A stretch of 64,000 nt of DNA from Effrenium voratum (taxonomy: Eukaryota; Sar; Dinophyceae; Suessiales; Symbiodiniaceae). The DNA is taken from positions 1,440,065-1,504,064 of the forward strand of contig CAUJNA010001446.1 of assembly GCA_963377175.1 (NCBI GenBank), read 5' to 3'. Position numbers and translations under genes: made by a program. The notes beneath the pieces were generated by a model. The model was not told the DNA's origin, made no database searches, and saw nothing but the letters and a program-made list of their open reading frames with translations. Positions 30,799 through 42,352 of the stretch are shown here, in pieces. Each line of letters opens with the position of its first letter. Position 1 is the first letter of the stretch.

Positions 30799-32103
30799 TC
30801 AATGCATCACCAGCTTCTCTTGCACCTCACTGCTGTCTCCGCCACATTCCAGATCCCCCCAAGTCACAAGAGCCCCGGATGCCAGAAAGGCCGCAAAAGC
30901 CGCCTTGGTTCCTTGGATTTGCTGCACATTCCGCAGCTTGTCTTGCACCGCGCGGCAGTCTCCCCCGTAAAGTGGATTGCCCCACGTCACTACATCCCCA
31001 GATTCCAAAATGGCTGCAAATGCTCCGCCAGTCGCCTGGAGTTCCTTGACACTTCTCAGCTTCACTTGCACCTGGCTGCAGTCTCCACCGCGATCTGGAT
31101 CACCCCATGTCACAACAGCTCCTGATTCTAGAATGGCGGCAAAAGCCGCCTCAGTTCCTTGGATTTGCTGCACATTCCGCAGCTGGTCTTGCACCTGGCT
31201 GCTGTCTCCGCCCCTGTCTGGATAACCCCAGGTCACAACATCCCCAGATTCCAAAATAGCAGCAAAAGCAAAACAAGTTGCTTGGACTTTCTGGACATTT
31301 CTCAGCTGCTCTTGCACCCGCCTGCTGTCTCCTCCGCATTCTGAATGACCCCATGTCACAACATCCCCAGAATCCAGAATGGCAGCGAACGCACCGTCAG
31401 TCGCCTGGATTTGCCGCGCATTCCTCAGTCCGGCTTCCGCGAACAAATCGCCGCCATAAAATTGATGGCCCCAGGTCACTACATCCCCAGATTGCAAAAT
31501 AGCAGCAACAGCACGATTTGTTGCTTGGATTTGGTGCAAATTCCACAGCTGGCTGAAGTCCCCACCACAACGAGAATCACCCCAGATCCCAACTGCCCCA
31601 GACTCCAGAATGGCAGCAAAAGCCAAGCGAGTTGCTTGTACTTGCTGGACGTTCTTCAGCTGCGCTTGCACCCTGCTGCTGTCGCCGCCGCGGTCTGGGT
31701 AACCCCATGTTACAACAGCCCCTGATTCCAGAATGGCAGCAAACGCACCATCAGTCGCTTGGATTTGCTGCACATTCCGCAGCTGCTCTTGCACTTGGCT
31801 GCTGTCTCCACCGTGCTCTGGATTGCCCCATGTCAACACCAGTCCTTGGACATGCAAAGCAAACGCCTTTGCAGTGGCAGCTAGCGTCACCGGCTGAACC
31901 ACCGCATCCACGGTGTCCCCATCTCGCAAGCCAGCCTGGCTCAAGGTGACCGTTAAATCCAGCGGCCGGCGGTTCACGATGAGCCTCAGGCTGCCGCGCT
32001 GGAAATGCCGCTGAGCTGCAGCCTTCAGCGCGCTGAGACGCGTCTCTGGTGAGAGTGAGGTCGAGAAACCGCTGCCGCTGGGCAAGTGGACGACTAGTCG
32101 CAT
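30799..32103 (-). CDS. RCC1-like repeat protein with ubiquitin-like N-terminus
   Basis: Intronless frame of 434 codons from the chosen start MRLVVHLPSGSGF. Residues 1 to about 70 resemble a ubiquitin-like fold (LTVTLSQAGLRDGDTVDAVV). Then come eight full 37-41-residue repeats of the form VVTWG(x)4GGDSS(x)VQ(x)QLRNVQQIQAT(x)3FAAILESG and one cut-off repeat, ending EKLVMH. Repeat 3 lacks part of the QL helix. Proteins of this plan are abundant in Symbiodiniaceae and are usually labelled RCC1/HERC/UVR8-like; a beta-propeller is expected but no function is proven. The frame stays open 42 codons upstream to 32229, but that part lies in a palindrome, so the Met at 32103 is preferred; GCTCAG|GCTGC 24 bases before it could be a splice or trans-splice site. 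C-terminal truncation is possible. Confidence 0.93.
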   Translation of the reverse strand: MRLVVHLPSGSGFSTSLSPETRLSALKAAAQRHFQRGSLRLIVNRRPLDLTVTLSQAGLRDGDTVDAVVQPVTLAATAKAFALHVQGLVLTWGNPEHGGDSSQVQEQLRNVQQIQATDGAFAAILESGAVVTWGYPDRGGDSSRVQAQLKNVQQVQATRLAFAAILESGAVGIWGDSRCGGDFSQLWNLHQIQATNRAVAAILQSGDVVTWGHQFYGGDLFAEAGLRNARQIQATDGAFAAILDSGDVVTWGHSECGGDSRRVQEQLRNVQKVQATCFAFAAILESGDVVTWGYPDRGGDSSQVQDQLRNVQQIQGTEAAFAAILESGAVVTWGDPDRGGDCSQVQVKLRSVKELQATGGAFAAILESGDVVTWGNPLYGGDCRAVQDKLRNVQQIQGTKAAFAAFLASGALVTWGDLECGGDSSEVQEKLVMH

Positions 32104-32198
32104 GACTAGGAGCCGAGGGAATGCAGCCTGAGCAAAAACTTGAAGCAAACAGTCCAAGAAGGCAATCTGCCACTGGCTTAAAGGGCTCATCAAACGCC

Positions 32199-32313
32199 CG
32201 TTGCCCGGCGGGCAAAAAAAGACAGGCAAACCTTGTATTTGAGTCTTGCCTTTTCAACAGGCAAGACTCAAATAGAAGGTGTGCCTGTTTTGTTTTCTTG
32301 CCCGGGCAACGGG
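32199..32313. repeat. 115-nt palindrome upstream of the RCC1-like gene
   Basis: Left arm: CGTTGCCCGGCGGGCAAAA, ACAGGCA, ATTTGAGTCTTGCC. Right arm: GGCAAGACTCAAAT, TGCCTGTTTTG, TTGCCCGGGCAACG. The loop is about 9 bases (TTTTCAACA). A partial third copy of TTTGAGTCTTGCC follows at 32318-32330. It could be a foldback element or form a hairpin in an upstream transcript. Confidence 0.9.
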
Positions 32314-33084
32314 AGCGTTTGAGTCTTGCCTTTTTAGAAGGAACCATTCTCTGCCCCCCTTCTTTTAAAGGAAGGGCATGGGCCAGGGGAAGTGGACTCT
32401 GGTTACCGCGTGTCGTTTGGGCCATTGCCATCCTTGACTTGGTTTGTCCGCCACCAAGGTCACCCCTGTAGAGTAGCTTGAGGGGCCAGGTAATTAAACG
32501 GATCCCTTCTATACAGGTTTGGATCTGGGAGAAAACCCCTGGTTCGTTGAGAGGAAGCGCCTAACCTCCAAACCACAACTGGGAAGCTGATACGGGTCAT
32601 GACCCCTCCAACGTCCCACAAGGGGCCCAATGGAGCACGGGGGTTTTACGGACGACACTAAACCCTTCAATGCAGGGTATGAGATCTGATGCTCAGGGCG
32701 ACACCAAGGTGAGTAACAGGCTGTGGGATACTGTGGCGCCAAATTACAAAGTAAGTCGTACTGATGAGACATTAGCCGAGACATACAACACACTTGCCCT
32801 AAGGCCGACTTTTCTGTTGCTTCCTCAAAAAAAGATGTTTTTATCCCACGCATCAACCGGGCTCTCCAAAATGCCCTTTGTGAGCTTCAACAGTCCTGCA
32901 TAATTCAAACGGATCTCAAAACCCTCAAGATTCCCTCAAAAATTGTTTTTTTAGCCCCAACATGATGGGGTAAAGTCCTTTGCTTTTCGGGCAGTTGGTA
33001 ACCATGTTTTTTTGGGGGAAACCAGTTGAAGAACCTCCCATTTCGGTGGGTATCGACCTACGTAAAGGTTCCCATCGCCCGGCT

Positions 33085-33185
33085 TTCCCCTTCCAGACCG
33101 CGGCGCTCGCCAGGCTGCGCTCCTGCGCCGTCGGCCCGAAGAAAAATCCGTCCGGCTGGGAGAAACACGTCGTATTCTCCCCAAC
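33085..33185. CDS. GC-rich exon candidate, strand undecided
   Basis: Plus frame RPAFPFQTAALARLRSCAVG then PKKNPSGWEKHVVFSP has about 80% G/C third positions. Minus frame GEYDVFLPAGRIFLRADGAG is also open. If plus, it would be divergent from the RCC1-like gene 1 kb away. No domain recognised. Confidence 0.42.
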
Positions 33186-33201
33186 CCGTCACCAAAAACC
33201 G

Positions 33202-33301
33202 GTACCTGGAGTCTCCTTCTGACCCCTAGAAAAAAGGGTCATGACACCTTCATTTTGGAGAATGACCAACCATTTTTTAGGGCTCATGGAGACTCCAGGT
33301 A
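33202..33301. repeat. F1 full copy
   Basis: 100 bp with intact TACCTGGAGTC and GACTCCAGGTA ends. Confidence 0.9.
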
Positions 33302-33709
33302 CACTTAACTGGTACGGAAATATGGGAACTTCAACCAGTTGAGACCCCCAAGCCGGCATTTGGTGCAACCAGTTTAGAACACAGCTTGAGAAGGAATGAG
33401 AAAAAAAAAGGAGAGTATGATCTATGCATTGCACGGTCCCAAATAGCTTGGGTAAATCCAAAGAAATGGAATTCATTGGACCCTTTGAGTTCCAAGCTGC
33501 ATGGCTTCGTTTCGGATGCTGCACAGATACGCTTGTCCTGAGTGATCGATCCGAATTTTCCCGAACTTAGCACGACAAAGTGGGCGAATGGGTGCTCAAA
33601 ATCAAACGATCGGGGGGGCAAACCGCAGGTTTTGGTCCATGTTTCCACTTACCAGGGTTCGCAAGCCATTTTGGAATTCCGGCTTTTTGAGCAACGGCCA
33701 AATAGGTTG

Positions 33710-33795
33710 TACCTGAACCCAAACTACCCAAAGGAAACTCGAGATATGTTTCGGGCTATAACCCATTTTGTAAGGGATATTTTGAGGGTCCAGGT
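33710..33795. repeat. F2 full copy
   Basis: 86 bp with the TATAACCCATTTTGTAAG core variant. Confidence 0.8.
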
Positions 33796-34044
33796 GGCAA
33801 ATCCTTAGACTTCGCCAAGTTCGTAAGTGGATCGCCAAAGGGCTGAGTTGACCCCACAGGAAGCCCATCAGTGGGTTAAGTCTCCATGACCCCTAGAAAA
33901 GGGGGTCATGACCCCTTAATTTTGGGAAAGGACCAACCATTTTTTAAGGGTCATGGACTCTAGGCACCCAGCTCCCGGCGTCGATTGATTTCGGGCCCGA
34001 TGTCGCCGCCAGGTTTTGAGACCCTCAAACACCGGGGCCTTCGT

Positions 34045-34145
34045 TCGGCCCCGGAGGGGTCGTCCAATTGAAAGCCGAGCGGAGCCTCTGGCTTTACGAA
34101 CTTACCGTCACAGCGAACTTCGCCGAAGATCCAAGTCAAAACCCG
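34045..34145. CDS. Exon candidate, strand undecided
   Basis: Minus frame: WIFGEVRCDGKFVKPEAPLG and FQLDDPSGAERRP. Plus frame: ERSLWLYELTVTANFAEDPS. Part of the flanking sequence (CTCAAAACCTGGCGGC) is repeated at 53140, so the borders may be repeat-derived. Confidence 0.3.
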
Positions 34146-34217
34146 GATTGCTCCCTTAACAGAAACGATTCGGTCGCACCAAAAAACAAAAAGGACCATG
34201 TTCCGCCTTTGGGAGTA

Positions 34218-34311
34218 ACCTGGACCCTCAAAATGCCAAATAAGAAATCGGTTGCCCGAAAACTATGGATGGTGAATTCCCTTTTAGATGGATATTTTGA
34301 GGGTCCAAGTA
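34218..34311. repeat. F2 full copy
   Basis: 94 bp with near-perfect ends. Confidence 0.85.
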
Positions 34312-35102
34312 GAAATAAAGGGTTCGCCTTTTGGGACCTCCAATACAAGTGGTCGCCCAAAAAGGAATTCCAAAAGGTTAAAGGGTGGGTTTGGAACAGC
34401 TGCCCCCCCAAAACAGAATACCGACAAAAACCTGTCTGTCCAGGCTCGGCTTTCTGGGAAAGCTGCTTTTTTACTTTGACAACCCATTCCCCCCTCCAAC
34501 AAAAATCAGAACAAAGCCGAGGAAAGAAACTACCTGGACCAGCTCAACTAATGGTTGATATCGCAACACAAAATAATGGGTGGTGAATCCAAGATGTTTA
34601 TGTTGCTAGTTTAGGGTCTAGGTACCCCGCCGACGACTTGAGGCTCGGCTCCATGTTTTTTTTTTCTTTTTTTTTTCTTTTTTTTTTTCTGGTGTTCCAA
34701 TTTGTTTGAGGCTCGGCACCCCTCTTTTGCTGATAACGAGAAACCCAAAGGACCACCAGAGGGTCTGGCTCAAAGCCAAACCTCCCGTAACCCACCCCAA
34801 GGGGGACCAGCCACCCATTTTTCGGCTCGAAACACCTAGGTAGCCACCCAGTTCAAACAGGTGTCGAACAAAACATACTGGCAACTTCCCGCGAGTGGAA
34901 AGCAAACTAAGAAAAGGCCAAGGTCAAACACTAAAGGCAACAAATGTGATATCCCTGGCGCCAATGTCACATTCTTCGGAGAAAAACACACCTAAACAAC
35001 CGTCGCAGAGATGCGTGTTTCTGGGACACTTGATGGTTTTGGGGTTTGGAACTTTCTGAGCTCGACAGTTCCCACCGCTAGGAACTGTTCGACCAAACAT
35101 CA

Positions 35103-35212
35103 CCTAGATAGCCAAGTTGCGATCGCTGCTTTTGTTTCCGTCACTGTAGCGCGATCGGTTTTTAAGGGGTTTCAGGAGTGCATGGAACAAAACAAAACTG
35201 GATCGATCCAGG
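35103..35212. repeat. F3 full copy
   Basis: 110 bp with GCGATCGC-like arms. Further partial copies at about 2010-2090 and 11418-11500. Confidence 0.85.
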
Positions 35213-36084
35213 TGGATCCTCAAATTGCCCAAACAAATCCAAGGATTTGTTTACCCCATCATGTTGGGGCTATAGCCCGTTTTTCAGGAATTGTTGAGGG
35301 CTCGATAAAGTACTGAGGGACCTGCGGCAAAGTACTGAGACAAAGCCCGGCGCCTTAGGCTCTCTGAGCTGCACTGTCCAGGCCTGCGAGAGCTTGCGAG
35401 CTCTTCCGGTCGAAGCTTTTGGCGCGTGACATCTTGGGTGCCGATGGGACCCTCAAGATGCCAACTGAAAGATGGGTGATTGCAACCCAAAACCAGCGGG
35501 CAAATTCGCGTTTTGAGTGGTAGTTTGAGGGTGCACCTTGAAATTCAAGGGGATTCAACCCATCATTTCTTGGGTGCAATCTCCTGAACCCAAAAAATCA
35601 TATGCAACTTGAAACTGGGGTTTTCAAACACCCAAGCATATGGAATGGCCAGGCGTCCCCTTTTTGGGGTGTTTCATGTGCTCGCCGTGACAGGTCCAGG
35701 TCCCCACATTTGAGTGTGTTTTTTCTCTAGGCATCGACCCACCAAACAAATGTGGTGTCGACTTGTGGTTTCCCTTCAACACCACAAACAAAAAACACCC
35801 TCAAAAAATACACATGTAGTCAAATCCTAAAAACAAATCTGAAAAGGGTAACCCAACAAACATCAAGGCACCTGGATGTTCCCAGGTTCTAAACCTGGAT
35901 AGAAATGCCCGGCCCCCGGCTACCAGTTGTCACCTTGACCCATCATAACCTATTTGGCCCTCAGCCCAATGGATTTCGGGACGGGGCACCCTTGCTTTGG
36001 TTGGTTGAGTCTAAAAGGAATCGGAACTCCCCCCAAAAAAGTTGGAACAACAAGCAACCCACGGCTTAGGCAACTGAGCACCTG

Positions 36085-36215
36085 ACGCATATCCAAGGCT
36101 TTGGCTGCTCCAGAATTTATGTCTGGCGCCACCATGTACTTGGATCTTCGCCGAAAGTTACGTCTCCAACGACGCCTGGAAGCTCTTTTTGTTTTAACAA
36201 ATGGCTGGGACCTAA
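36085..36215 (-). CDS. Exon candidate, unknown product
   Basis: Minus frame RSKYMVAPDINSGAAKALDM ending RQ before CAG|GTGC. A second minus frame after CCAG|GC reads VVGDVTFGEDPSTWWRQ. Which is translated, if either, is unclear. On the same strand as the other exons of 38-42 kb. Confidence 0.28.
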
Positions 36216-36379
36216 TGAGTCGACGTACTAAGTGCGTGGACCCGAAAGAACTACCCAGAAAAATGGGGGGGTGTTCACCAATTCCATAACCTTGGGTCAG
36301 AACATGAAACACCCCAAAAGGGTAGCTGGACCCTCAAAATACCCTAAAGAATCGGATTTCACCCAACCTTTGGGTTGCT

Positions 36380-36519
36380 ATACCCCCGTAAGCTCCAAAT
36401 ACCCGGCCTTTTTTTAGAGTATGTTTTGCAAAACCTGGGTTTTCATGGTAAATACCTCCTTTTTTAGTAGAGGGTCGACATCATACCCTAAAAAAAGAGG
36501 GCATTTGGAGCAGGGGGTA
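36380..36519. repeat. F4 full copy
   Basis: 140 bp. F4 ends: TACCCCCTACTCCAAATACC and GGTATTTGGAGTAGGGGGTA; the core has AAACCTGGGTTTTCATGGTA, AATACC and GTAGAGGGTCGACATCATAC. Confidence 0.88.
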
Positions 36520-36829
36520 ACCCATTTGTAAGTTGGAATTTGTGAGGGTTCAGCTGGATGTTATCCGACCGGTTGCCCCTACAACTTACTCACGCGAATG
36601 GAGGATCCATCCGATCGCCCGGATCCGTCAACCATTCGAGGCCCTAACTGCACTCATCTCATCTCATCCTTCATCTATTCTTCCATTTGCTTGAGGCCCC
36701 TTAAAAAACAAAAAAAAAAACAAAAACACATATGTCCAGTAGTTATCACTTCCAACTTTAAAAAGAACAGGGCAAACAGACATTTCAGCAAAGAGAGGCA
36801 AATCCTAAGCTGAAGATGGGACATTCTTC

Positions 36830-36926
36830 TACCTGCACCCTCAAACTCTCCATGCAAATGGGTTATTGCCCCACAATTCTGGGTTAGACTCCCATAAATT
36901 GTATTGGTAGTGTGAGGGTCCAGGTA
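36830..36926. repeat. F2 full copy
   Basis: 97 bp. More diverged F2 copies: 6320-6360, 8995-9130, 16855-16935, 27822-27910, 34540-34625, 35450-35535, 46905-46998, 50880-50960. Confidence 0.85.
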
Positions 36927-38202
36927 TATCCATGCCTTACACCGCTTCATCTCAGAATTATTGATGGCTTTGTGGACAAGGGATGAAGGGAATGATGGGA
37001 CATGTCTCTCCTCTCCATCCTCTTCTCTAGAGACGGAGGGAACTTCTTGGATAGTGAGTGTCTTTTGTCCATCAAACGATCGAGTTGGGAAAGCCAGGAA
37101 CAGTGACCCATGAAACGGGCGATTGGCCCGGCATTGTGGGCGAGTTCCATTTTTTGGGGGTATAGTTTGAGGTTCCAGCCAACCGTCTTTGACTTTCCCC
37201 GTGATTCTTGCCTGCATAGATAGCCAAAGGAACCCTTTAAGAATCAAAAAGGAAATTGGCTGGACACCTATTGTAGTGCCATCTCAGATGCCCAGCCATG
37301 GGGGGAAAAATATGGCGCCCTTTTCCTGTTGCTTGAGTTTAAAGGAATCGGAACCCTTCCGCCAAAAAAAAGCTTCAAACAAGGAAGCCAATGGGTCGAC
37401 GTCTTTTTCAGGGAACCCCCCCCCAAAAAAAAAGAAGAAGAACAGAGGCAAGGCGTGGCTTTCCTTTTGGTGTTCTCTTCAACCCACCAAAATTGGGGGT
37501 ACCCTCCAAAAGGGACAAGCCCCATATTCCCCTTAGCACCAGAGTGAACTCGCCCTCAGAAACCGAACCGGGGGCCCGATCCCATTCAAAGGCTCCAACC
37601 GGGTCTCCATTCGGTTTTGGGTCCTCCAGATTTGAGAGCTTAGAATCCGTTAGAATCTGTTGGTTCCGTCTTCTTTTCTGTAGTCTGTTTTAGGGGAACA
37701 ATGTCTCCCCCCAAGAAGAAACGGTAAAAGTTGGCACCTAGCTGGGGGATCTAGGGAAGGCAGTAGACCTCAAAAAAAGGCCGCTTTGAGATGGCCCGTG
37801 ACCGATGCTTATCTCGGTTGCTTTCTGCTCCCCTGCTAAAAGTGAACAACTTTTAGTGGTTTAATACGGAAAATCCAAATTCGTTGGCAAAAAGTGATTC
37901 AGTCCTAGCATCCCTTGGCAAAATGCTCCAAAGTTATGGCCAAGCGTAGATTGCCCTGGTAGTTGATTGAACCACCAGGTGAACCAGGAATCGCCCTCTA
38001 TTTTTGTTCAACCAAATCAACCAAAAAGGACACCTTATGATTAGAGTTAGGCCCAGTTATAGAATGTATACTTTATTGTTTGCTTCACTTTGAGTCACTG
38101 GTAAAATGTAAAATGTATCCTAAGTCTACCCCAGACCTATGCCATGGCAGCAAAGCAGAGACTTCGTACGGCCCAAACAACTCCTTCAACTCTGCTCGCC
38201 TC

Positions 38203-38258
38203 CTCACAGGCGCGGGCAAAGCGGGCCGTCTTGTTGGTGATCTTCTTCAGAGCGATTC
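38203..38258 (-). CDS. Micro-exon, unknown gene
   Basis: Two bases plus 18 codons between CTCCAG|GA and TGTGAG|GA. It reads IALKKITNKTARFARACE with almost all third positions G or C. The frame runs on to a stop at 38142 (EASRVEGVVWAVRSLCFAAM), so it could instead be a terminal exon. The VALKKI-like start recalls a kinase beta3 strand, but no other kinase motif is near, so no function is assigned. Confidence 0.55.
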
Positions 38259-38950
38259 CTGGAGCACTAAGGCTCCATGTGACACCCTAGGAGGCCTTTG
38301 GCTTCGAAGAAATCGCCAAAGGCCCAAAGGCGGAAAGGCGGATCCTCGGGCGATGATTTTTTAATGGCAACCAAACCCGGTGTTGTACCCTGGTCCGTTT
38401 CGATTGATTTTGGGCAAATCCTCAAAATGGGTTGGTTTTTGAGGGTCCTTGAGGAATTGGTCGCTTTGGGTTCTGCATTGGAGGGTCCGGGGGTCTGCAT
38501 TGGAGGCCTTGGAGAGGAATAATCACCCCCCCCACCCCGGAGCGGACCCCCAAAGACAAAACACCCTCTAGTGCTATCTTCCATTTCCATTCTTTCCAGG
38601 GATCCGAATGGGAAAACGGCCAGTTTTGGGAAAGGACGATGGTTGAAAAGAATGGGGAATCAACCCCTAGAACCCCCTAAAACACTTACAAACAAATGTT
38701 ACTTTACCGCTAAGATGGTCCGCAAAAAGTGACTCACTTGTCCGAAACGAAACGGAGCTCGAGCTGGAGTGAGTGGGCAAACATCTGACAGGAGTGATTT
38801 GCCCCGGGCTGTTGACACTGGCATGATTGTTTAATTCAAGCTGGATTCCTGAAAACTAATCTAAGGGTGGATGCTTCTCGCAGGACCCCTCGTTCTCTAC
38901 CGATTTCGCAAACCAGTTGCAAGAGAAGGATTCCTGATGAAAGATGAAGG

Positions 38951-39045
38951 TACCTGGAGTCGCCACGCCCCCTAGGAAAAAAAAACATGACCCTTTAACT
39001 TTGGGTAGTGACCCCATTTCTAAAGGGTCATGGAGACTCCAGGTA
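38951..39045. repeat. F1 full copy
   Basis: 95 bp with intact ends. Confidence 0.9.
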
Positions 39046-40145
39046 CGGCTACGACGGCTTGGCCAATCCGTTTCCAGTTGAAGGTGCGGCATCCTATCTG
39101 GGGAAGCTTCACTTTTGCGGATACCCCTCCCCCAGACTAACAAAACTGCCATCCTAAACCCTCAATCTAAGAAACTTTGGTTGTCTTGTGCCAAGATGAA
39201 ATTACCAACCATCACTCGTGTGCCACAAATATGAAACCAGGTTTAAATTGGTATTTGAGGGTCCAAGATGATTCATCCTGGTCGACATTTGCGCCTTTTC
39301 CAAGGGTTGGTAATCAGTGAATGTGGGAATGAACCCAGGAAGACGCACAGGATGGTTTAATACCCAACCATCATTGGGCCCTGCATTGAACAGCTCCAGG
39401 TCTCCATTGGAAGGTTTTGGAGCTCAACCAAGGCCGTTTTGAGGGCCCGTGACCGATGCTTGAGGTAGGGTCAGTCCATTTCTCATTCCCTGCATCTCTC
39501 GCAGCCGCCAGAAAAAGAAAAAACAAACAAAAAAGCATTCCCCGTCCTGAACTCTGTGTCAGGAGGCAGTAGCTGGGCCTCGGCCGCTGGCAACTGGGAC
39601 CTCAAGATGCCAACTTACAAATGGACTGAGGTGCAGCACAGAATTCTGGTTGGTGACTTCCCATTTTTCCTCAACAGCTCAAATCTTTGTGGTCTCAGCC
39701 CAGATAGGCTCCGGGGTGTTTCGGGGCGGCCCTGAGGTAAGGTTCCACGAGGGTTCCACGAGGCTCTGCGAGGGCTGCGGGGTGGTGTGAGCACTAAAAA
39801 GAGCACTGCATGCTTTTGGGGTTCTCACCTGAGCCTATTCAGTTTTGAGAGTCCAGGTCCATTCAAATTGGGAAACGTTAAAAACTCCACACTGGATTGG
39901 CTTGAAAATGTCCGAAGCAAAACAGGAAATGGCATGATCCGTCCTGTCCGACAGGAGCTCAACTTACGAATGGGTGATTGCAACTCGATTTATGGTTGGC
40001 AGTTTGAAAGACTTTACCCACAGGCTGGGGCTTCCAATGAAAGACCCCTCGACCCCTCCATTGGATACCCCGCTAACCGGGGGGCAAAACCTGGTGGTTT
40101 AAGGGCCCAAAATTCCCAATCGAAGCCGGGAGCCTCGTAGAGTCC

Positions 40146-40300
40146 ATCTGGAGTCTCCTTCTGACCCCTAGAAAAAAGGAAAGTCAGACTCCCCCAACAT
40201 TTTTTCATTCGGGTCATTTCTATGGGGTCAGATCACTACCCAAAACTAAGATTCGGGTCATGACCCCTTCTTTTAAAAGTCAGAAGGAGACTCCAGGTAG
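40146..40300. repeat. F1 copy with duplicated core
   Basis: 155 bp. The core motif CATTCGGGTCAT / GATTCGGGTCAT occurs twice, so two F1 units seem to have recombined into one element. It ends about 40 bp from the exon at 40343-40403. Confidence 0.75.
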
Positions 40301-40342
40301 AGTCCAAGGATGGCTTGGGCTTTTCCGAGTTTGCGACAAGTC

Positions 40343-40403
40343 CTCGCGCACGAACTGCTTCAGGTACCGCTCGAAGTTCGTCACTTCCCAGAGCTCCAGG
40401 ACC
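40343..40403 (-). CDS. Micro-exon, unknown gene
   Basis: One base plus 20 codons between GGAAG|G and GCGAG|GA. It reads VLELWEVTNFERYLKQFVRE with very high G/C third positions. The frame is open further on both sides (RQFELLYSPWPLSVRG before it, DLSQTRKSPS after). Probably the same gene as 38203-38258; family not recognised. Confidence 0.65.
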
Positions 40404-40607
40404 CTTCCGCGAACAGAGAGAGGCCATGGCGAGTAAAGCAGCTCAAACTGCCGCGTAAAAAAACAAGAAGAAAAAGCTATTGCAACCAAAACTATTGAGT
40501 GAATTCCCTTCCCAAGGGTAGTTGGAGGGTCCAGCTTTGTAGGGAACTTGAGTTCAAGAGCCTGTCTAAAAGCCCAAGATGCAGGGTGGGCAATTATTGT
40601 TTAAATG

Positions 40608-40703
40608 TACCTGGAGTCTCCTTCTGACCCCTAGAAAAGGGGGTCATGACCCCCGAATTTTTGGAACGGACCCCATTTTTTCAGGGTCATGGAGACTCTA
40701 GGT
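40608..40703. repeat. F1 full copy
   Basis: 96 bp with near-perfect ends. Confidence 0.9.
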
Positions 40704-41469
40704 CGATACAACGATCACATCTATAGTAAAGGGTTTTTTCACGATACCAATCGCGGGCTTTGTGGGGCGTAGTTGGTTTCAAGGGTGTGACGGAATGGGC
40801 CGATGGATCGACTACGGAGGGTCCTTCCGGTTCGATGCTTAGGGCTGGGTTTCAAACTGCCCGGCTTTTCCCAATGAAACCTACAAGCAAACGGGGGGAA
40901 AACAGGGACCTCCCTCGGAGGGTGTTTGGACGAGAAAACAGCACCCCGGAAGCCTCCAGTTGAACTAAAGCCCCCTTGAAAAAAATACCATGTCCAGTAG
41001 TGACACATTACCCTAAAAACCAACAGGGCAACACAAACCATATTCTTAACCAAATAGAAGAAATTTGGGCAAGAAGTTGACCCTCAAAATCACCGTGCCA
41101 AGGGTGGACCCTATTTTCAACTTGGCCCATGGCCAATGTCTACCAAATCAAAGGGGCAAAGTTCATTGTAAGCAATGGAAGGCTGCAGTTCACAAAACCT
41201 CGCACATGAGGAATATTCAAAACCTGCATTGTATCAAATTGATTTACCCTTACTCCCACTAACATGGCACCTGTGGGTAGGCACCTGGAAGATAATTTTC
41301 CTCTTGGAAGAACCCCCTGTGAGGTGCCATGTTAGGAGAGAGGGTACCCAGAACCATGTTATCAGTATTGAAAAGGCGGATATCCGCACCCATTTATGGC
41401 AAGGAACAAAAAGAACAAACAAAAGCATTTAAAAAATGAACTCACCAACCAGAAATGTGCAGCAAGTGA

Positions 41470-41720
41470 CCCTGGGTTTGTTGTACTTTGAGGGTCCATC
41501 TCCCCGAATCGGTGTTGGACACGACCACTGACATGGCGTGGATGGGGCAAGTAAATCCCGCCTCATGACCCGTGGTCTCTTCGACAGCATCGGGATGCTC
41601 ATCTTCCGATCCTGGCAGAATCTGAGGAATCGGTTTGGTTCGGAGTCTCTTGATTCTAGAGAAACCTTTGACGCTGCCGTGGACCCTCCATTCAAGGGGT
41701 CAGCCCAAGATTCTTGGGAG
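41470..41720 (-). CDS. Weak exon candidate
   Basis: A long minus frame with RIKRLRTKPIPQILPGSEDE and HPDAVEETTGHEAGFTCPIH. A second minus frame and a plus frame (DGASKSRLMTRGLFDSIGML) are also open. No motif recognised. Confidence 0.28.
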
Positions 41721-41749
41721 ATTGCTAGCTGCAAGGTAGGTTAGCAAAT

Positions 41750-42170
41750 TAAGTTGACTGGTCAGGTATGCCTCTCAGATACCGGAGCGGTGTGATGCCA
41801 TTGCCAAGCGTCATTGTGATTGACAAGCTCCAACTATCGAGCATAATGCTGTCTGCCCCATACGCACTAATGATTCTTGGCGTGACTGACAGGCTCGTAT
41901 GTCGTGTCCCTTGAATCAAAGTTCAGTTTTTGGATTTCCCAACTGGCTACTTGCATGTCTTTTTCTTCTTCCAACACATTGAACTTAGGGATCCCCAAAT
42001 CAAAAAGGGCAACCACACGGTTTCGCTCGCTCCAGGTCTCCTCATCTACCCATATCCAAATTGGGCATATTGAGCGCCTCCGAAAACTTTCCTGATGGTC
42101 ACTGAAATCTGGCAGTGGTTGATAAACGGCAGTGGAGCCCACTAAAAAAACGGAAGGGGTTGCAGTTGTA
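41750..42170 (-). CDS. Coding-like region with a frame change, unknown
   Basis: After a good 3' splice-like site (CCGTTTTTTTAG at about 42143) a minus frame reads GSTAVYQPLPDFSDHQESFR, CPIWIWVDEETWSERNRVVA and LFDLGIPKFNVLEEEKDMQV and stops at 41867. A second minus frame then reads TSLSVTPRIISAYGADSIML and DSWSLSITMTLGNGITPLRY and stops at about 41751. Both are protein-like with modest G/C third positions. Either a frameshifted relic or two exon ends. No family recognised. Confidence 0.42.
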
Positions 42171-42352
42171 CAGCTCCGATGCTTGCAAAACACTGCAACT
42201 AACATGTTTTGTTCTGCATGTGCTCTCTAAAACAAGGGGATTCGCCTCTTTGGTTTTGGAAGCTCCTTTATATGGCGAGTTTGGGGGTCCGGGAGTGCCT
42301 TTTTAGGCATCTGGGACCACTCTTGTGAATTCTTTGGTTCTGGTTCCACAGG

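Noticed and set aside
38203..38258. Second kinase from an ALKKI motif
   Set aside because: No glycine loop, HRD or DFG exon was found nearby on this strand.
41867..42205. Copia-type retrotransposon polyprotein
   Set aside because: No integrase, reverse transcriptase or RNase H motif could be seen.
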